A model generated the notes under the pieces. The model did not search any database and had not been told where the DNA came from. It worked only from the letters and a program-made list of their open reading frames with translations. From a virus, in IMG/VR virus record IMGVR_UViG_3300031521_000034, positions 1 to 64,000 of that record: 64,000 nucleotides of DNA, one strand, 5' to 3'. Both the position numbers and the translations under genes were made by a program. Positions 61,949 to 64,000 of the stretch are shown here, in pieces. The stretch's first letter is position 1. Each line of letters opens with the position of its first letter.

Positions 61949-62184
61949 AGCCCAGAACAAAAGAATTCAGGAATAAAAAGGGACATCATCACACCATCCG
62001 AGGACAAGGTCACTGCGATAGGATGTCTGAGCTCGGTGTAGTAAGGCTCTTCCACATGTCTCCCAGACAGATGCGCAGGTACTTCGGAGACCTGAACAGA
62101 CCACTCTATGGCCCGACTTGTTCTGCATCCAGATGGGTCTTTTATAGAACCGCCCGTGCCTGGACAAGGCCTAAAAGGATTTAG
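61945..62184 (+). CDS. Small basic protein, 79 aa
   Basis: It starts with GTG overlapping the previous stop (GTGA), with AAAGGA upstream. It is strongly basic (many Arg, Lys, His) with GHHHTIRGQGHCDRM and MSPRQMRRYFGDLNRP segments, suggesting nucleic-acid binding. One Cys is near 24 and another near 59. No family is recognised. Confidence 0.55.
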   Translation: MKPRTKEFRNKKGHHHTIRGQGHCDRMSELGVVRLFHMSPRQMRRYFGDLNRPLYGPTCSASRWVFYRTARAWTRPKRI

Positions 62185-62186
62185 TC

Positions 62187-62660
62187 ATGTCACACGTTTC
62201 GGATGATGGGGTATCACATATCAACATCTATAGCCATGGTAAGACTGAATTGGGTCGAGCATTATCCCACTTCTCTCACTATGGCTTCAATCATCCTCAC
62301 TATGGTCATTTTGCGAGCCTGGAAGCATTTTGGTATTACGTTCGCAGTGGTTGTAAGCATGAGGAACTCAAAGACCTTGTGGGACTCACAGCGAAGCGCG
62401 TTGGCCGCACCTTCGCTCGAGTGGAACGTTCAGACTTTCTGCGTCTGATCCACGATGCAGCTAAGATGAAGATTGAACAAAACCCTCGTCTTCTGAAACT
62501 GACCATCAAATCCCATCTGCCTTTCGAGCACTACTACGTTGACAGACAAGGTCCCACACCGAAACCCTTTCATCCGAAAGGCATTGATTGGCTCTCTCCG
62601 ATGTATGTGCAGATCAGAGAAGAACTTAAAGAAAAATACGGAAGCATTGACTATGTCTAA
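62187..62660 (+). CDS. NADAR-family protein, possible anti-DarT factor, 157 aa
   Basis: The sequence follows the NADAR (YbiA/DUF1768) pattern: INIYSHGKTELGRALSHFS (13-31), FASLEAFWYYVRSG (42-55), GLTAKRVGR, and a LPFEHYYV end (112-119). NADAR enzymes remove ADP-ribose, including from guanine in DNA, and phage NADAR proteins have been linked to resisting DarTG defence. The His/Glu/Trp/Tyr positions of the pocket look present. It is in an operon of small accessory genes. Confidence 0.7.
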   Translation: MSHVSDDGVSHINIYSHGKTELGRALSHFSHYGFNHPHYGHFASLEAFWYYVRSGCKHEELKDLVGLTAKRVGRTFARVERSDFLRLIHDAAKMKIEQNPRLLKLTIKSHLPFEHYYVDRQGPTPKPFHPKGIDWLSPMYVQIREELKEKYGSIDYV

Positions 62661-63045
62661 AATGAAAGAGGTGCTTGATACTCAGGTGCGTTTTTACGAT
62701 CTGTGCAGGGATGGTTTTGCTGAGTGTGTCGATATCGATGCCAAGCTATCTGCTCTGTCAAGATGTTTCAAGAGCATGCCTCTAGATATCCAGCTCGTTT
62801 ACAATGGTGTGATGAATCTAGCAGAGTACGGATCGCATAAAAGGTATTTGGCACTGTACATAGTGCACGATATCCTCTTCAGGGATCGAGCTGAAGCATC
62901 TGCCAAGGATCGAGACGATGGTTACTTTGGTGACTTCGTTCGAAAAGAACTCATCGGTCTGGTAGCTATCTTGGAACGCAATCCTTGTTCCTTGGCGGTT
63001 GACCACGGATTAAAGCGCCTGCACCACAGACGTCCTGAGGCGTGA
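62653..63045 (+). CDS. Unknown helical protein, 130 aa
   Basis: The ATG at 62653 overlaps the NADAR stop by 8 nt and has GGAAG upstream; longer in-frame starts lie inside the NADAR gene. The product is helical with several Cys and Arg/Asp pairs. It ends with basic HHRRPEA. No motif is recognised. It precedes the RNAP-beta-like gene. Confidence 0.55.
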   Translation: MSKMKEVLDTQVRFYDLCRDGFAECVDIDAKLSALSRCFKSMPLDIQLVYNGVMNLAEYGSHKRYLALYIVHDILFRDRAEASAKDRDDGYFGDFVRKELIGLVAILERNPCSLAVDHGLKRLHHRRPEA

Positions 63046-63107
63046 AGCGATCATTCTATGAATGGTTAGCCGGATTTTTGTATCTGGCAATTACACGGGA
63101 GATACAA

Positions 63108-63782
63108 ATGCCAGGGAATCGAAAAGCTGCAGAGGCCGTAGTGTTGACATGGATAGCCAAGATCGTTCCAGGTGACAAATTCAATGTCGACATGTATAAG
63201 CAAATGTTTGCTAGCATGTCTGACAAGGAGTTTGAAGTCTGGATTCGTGAGTTGGAAGCCAATGATGGAGAAGGTTTATCCTACCAGATGCCCAACATGG
63301 GAGAGAAAGCTCTTTCAGTGGAACGCAACCTCGCTCTTGCAAAAGAGATGGGGCATGACTTCTTCGAACATCTGTGGATTGTCAACCCTGCATCAGGTGT
63401 GCGGTACAAGACACCTGAGAAATACATGATTCTGGATCTGCCGATCAGACGCCAGGCTCAGCTTCTTGTCAAGAAGATCTCAATCCCTTCGGACAACAAA
63501 TCCATCGACAATCTCTCTGGTCAGCCTACGGGCAATTCCAAGGGAGCGAAGATCTCGTACCCTGAAGTCCAGGTGATGCAAGCTTTGGGTCTTTCCAAAG
63601 CACTGGTGGAGTTCATGAAGTATCGGGGTGGGGATCTGGAAGGATTCAACGCCATGAACAACTCCATCAGCAATACTGGTGGTGTTCGTCTGGATGCACT
63701 TGATCAATTGGGTACTGAAACCACAAGCACGGTTACTTTGAAAACTGTGCTCACGGGTATGCATCTGAAGAGTACCCTGTAA
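63108..63782 (+). CDS. RNA polymerase beta-subunit-like protein (C-terminal part), 224 aa
   Basis: Residues about 120-190 align with the end of bacterial beta: PIRRQAQLLVKKISIPSD, then SGQPTGNSKGAKISYPEVQV and MQALGLSKALVEFMKYRGGD. These match the beta run with T-x-Q-P-x-G-G-K...G-E-M-E-V-W-A-L...A...L-x-E-x-L-x-x-K-S-D-D. PhiKZ-like phages split beta into pieces, so this is probably the C-terminal piece of one phage polymerase. GGGAG lies 7 nt before ATG 63108; a GTG at 63042 overlapping the previous stop would add 22 residues. Confidence 0.5.
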   Translation: MPGNRKAAEAVVLTWIAKIVPGDKFNVDMYKQMFASMSDKEFEVWIRELEANDGEGLSYQMPNMGEKALSVERNLALAKEMGHDFFEHLWIVNPASGVRYKTPEKYMILDLPIRRQAQLLVKKISIPSDNKSIDNLSGQPTGNSKGAKISYPEVQVMQALGLSKALVEFMKYRGGDLEGFNAMNNSISNTGGVRLDALDQLGTETTSTVTLKTVLTGMHLKSTL

Positions 63783-63799
63783 TAGCGAGGATTAGGCAA

Positions 63800-64000
63800 T
63801 GAAAGAACCAAAAGCTCTGAGCATCTATGTTGACATCGATGCACTACTTGACTTTCGCATTGCCACCATCGCCAGCATTTCCGAAGAAGCCGCTGTTCGT
63901 ATCCTCAAGAATGGATACCACGAACGTATCACGGATGTGTTCGACGGCATAGACGAGTCTCAATACCACGACCTCTATAAAAGGCGTGGTATTGAGACTG
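63800..64000 (+). CDS. Start of a gene running off the right edge, unknown
   Basis: The ATG at 63800 follows GAGGATTAGG and the frame stays open to the window end (67 codons). The visible protein begins with ALSIYVDIDALLDFR and has mixed helix and Asp/Glu-rich sequence. No family is recognised. A 15-bp perfect hairpin lies inside the visible coding part. Confidence 0.6.
63956..63999 (+). repeat. 15-bp perfect inverted repeat inside an open frame
   Basis: AGTCTCAATACCACG (63956-63970) pairs with 63985-63999 around a 14-nt loop. GGCATA lies 10 nt before, as in the intergenic hairpins, yet no stop codon precedes it in the visible frame. Confidence 0.6.

Noticed and set aside
1-64000. tRNA genes, CRISPR arrays, insertion sequences, attachment sites
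   Set aside because: Intergenic gaps are short and hold hairpins, ribosome binding sites and AT-rich stretches; no cloverleaf, regular spaced repeat, transposase or integrase was seen.

Overview
This window is part of a large (jumbo) tailed-phage genome infecting a Gram-negative host. The best lineage marker is the 752-aa protein at 21062-23320, which reads like a phiKZ-type major capsid protein. It is supported by a probable phiKZ-type portal (28321-31380) and by two proteins that resemble separate pieces of a multisubunit RNA polymerase beta chain (24771-26387 and 63108-63782). A Gram-negative host is inferred from spanin-like lipoproteins, a SleB-type cell-wall hydrolase and a membrane-anchored lytic transglycosylase. 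The most highly expressed-looking genes prefer codons ending in G or C, which suggests a host of fairly high GC. No tRNA, CRISPR, insertion sequence or integrase was seen.

Layout. 1-3288: virion-like genes (+). 3349-8396: DUF1353-like gene (-), thymidylate kinase and thymidylate synthase, a membrane BCS1-like AAA+ ATPase, small unknowns. 8482-12031: a TPR/GT9-like and a GT2 glycosyltransferase, then two tandem small paralogs resembling the Acb2/Tad1 hairpin domain. 12333-12761: endolysin. 12880-17606 (-): a tail-fibre module including a fibre with a peptidase_G2-like self-cleaving C terminus. 17787-20193 (-): a DnaB-like replicative helicase gene split by a 367-nt group I intron. 20391-28243 (+): unknown, major capsid protein, unknown, RNAP beta-like N-terminal protein, unknown. 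28321-31380 (-): portal candidate. 31412-37181 (+): structural proteins, RuvC-like resolvase, spanin pair, membrane protein, CYTH-like protein. 37240-47949 (-): lytic transglycosylase and a second tail-fibre module with three long paralogous fibres. 48039-54916: structural genes, Rad50/SbcC-like ATPase, baseplate spike candidate. 55004-60403: second spanin-like pair, RNase HI with a long C-terminal extension, RecA/UvsX-like ATPase. 60451-64000 (+): an overlapping run of small genes with a SLOG-type protein, a NADAR protein, the RNAP beta C-terminal-like protein and a gene running off the right edge.

The genes cover capsid, portal and tail assembly, DNA replication and recombination, dTMP supply, phage-encoded transcription, host-envelope breakdown, and probable counter-defence (NADAR and hairpin-domain proteins). 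Many transcription units end in long perfect hairpins with no good U-tract. The hairpins differ in stem sequence but many share a GGCATA / TATGCC bracket, which looks like a phage-specific termination or processing element.

The strongest unexpected feature is the self-splicing intron at 18669-19035. It carries recognisable Q, R and S core elements, and its removal restores a complete helicase. All functional names rest on motifs recognised by eye; no database search was run.
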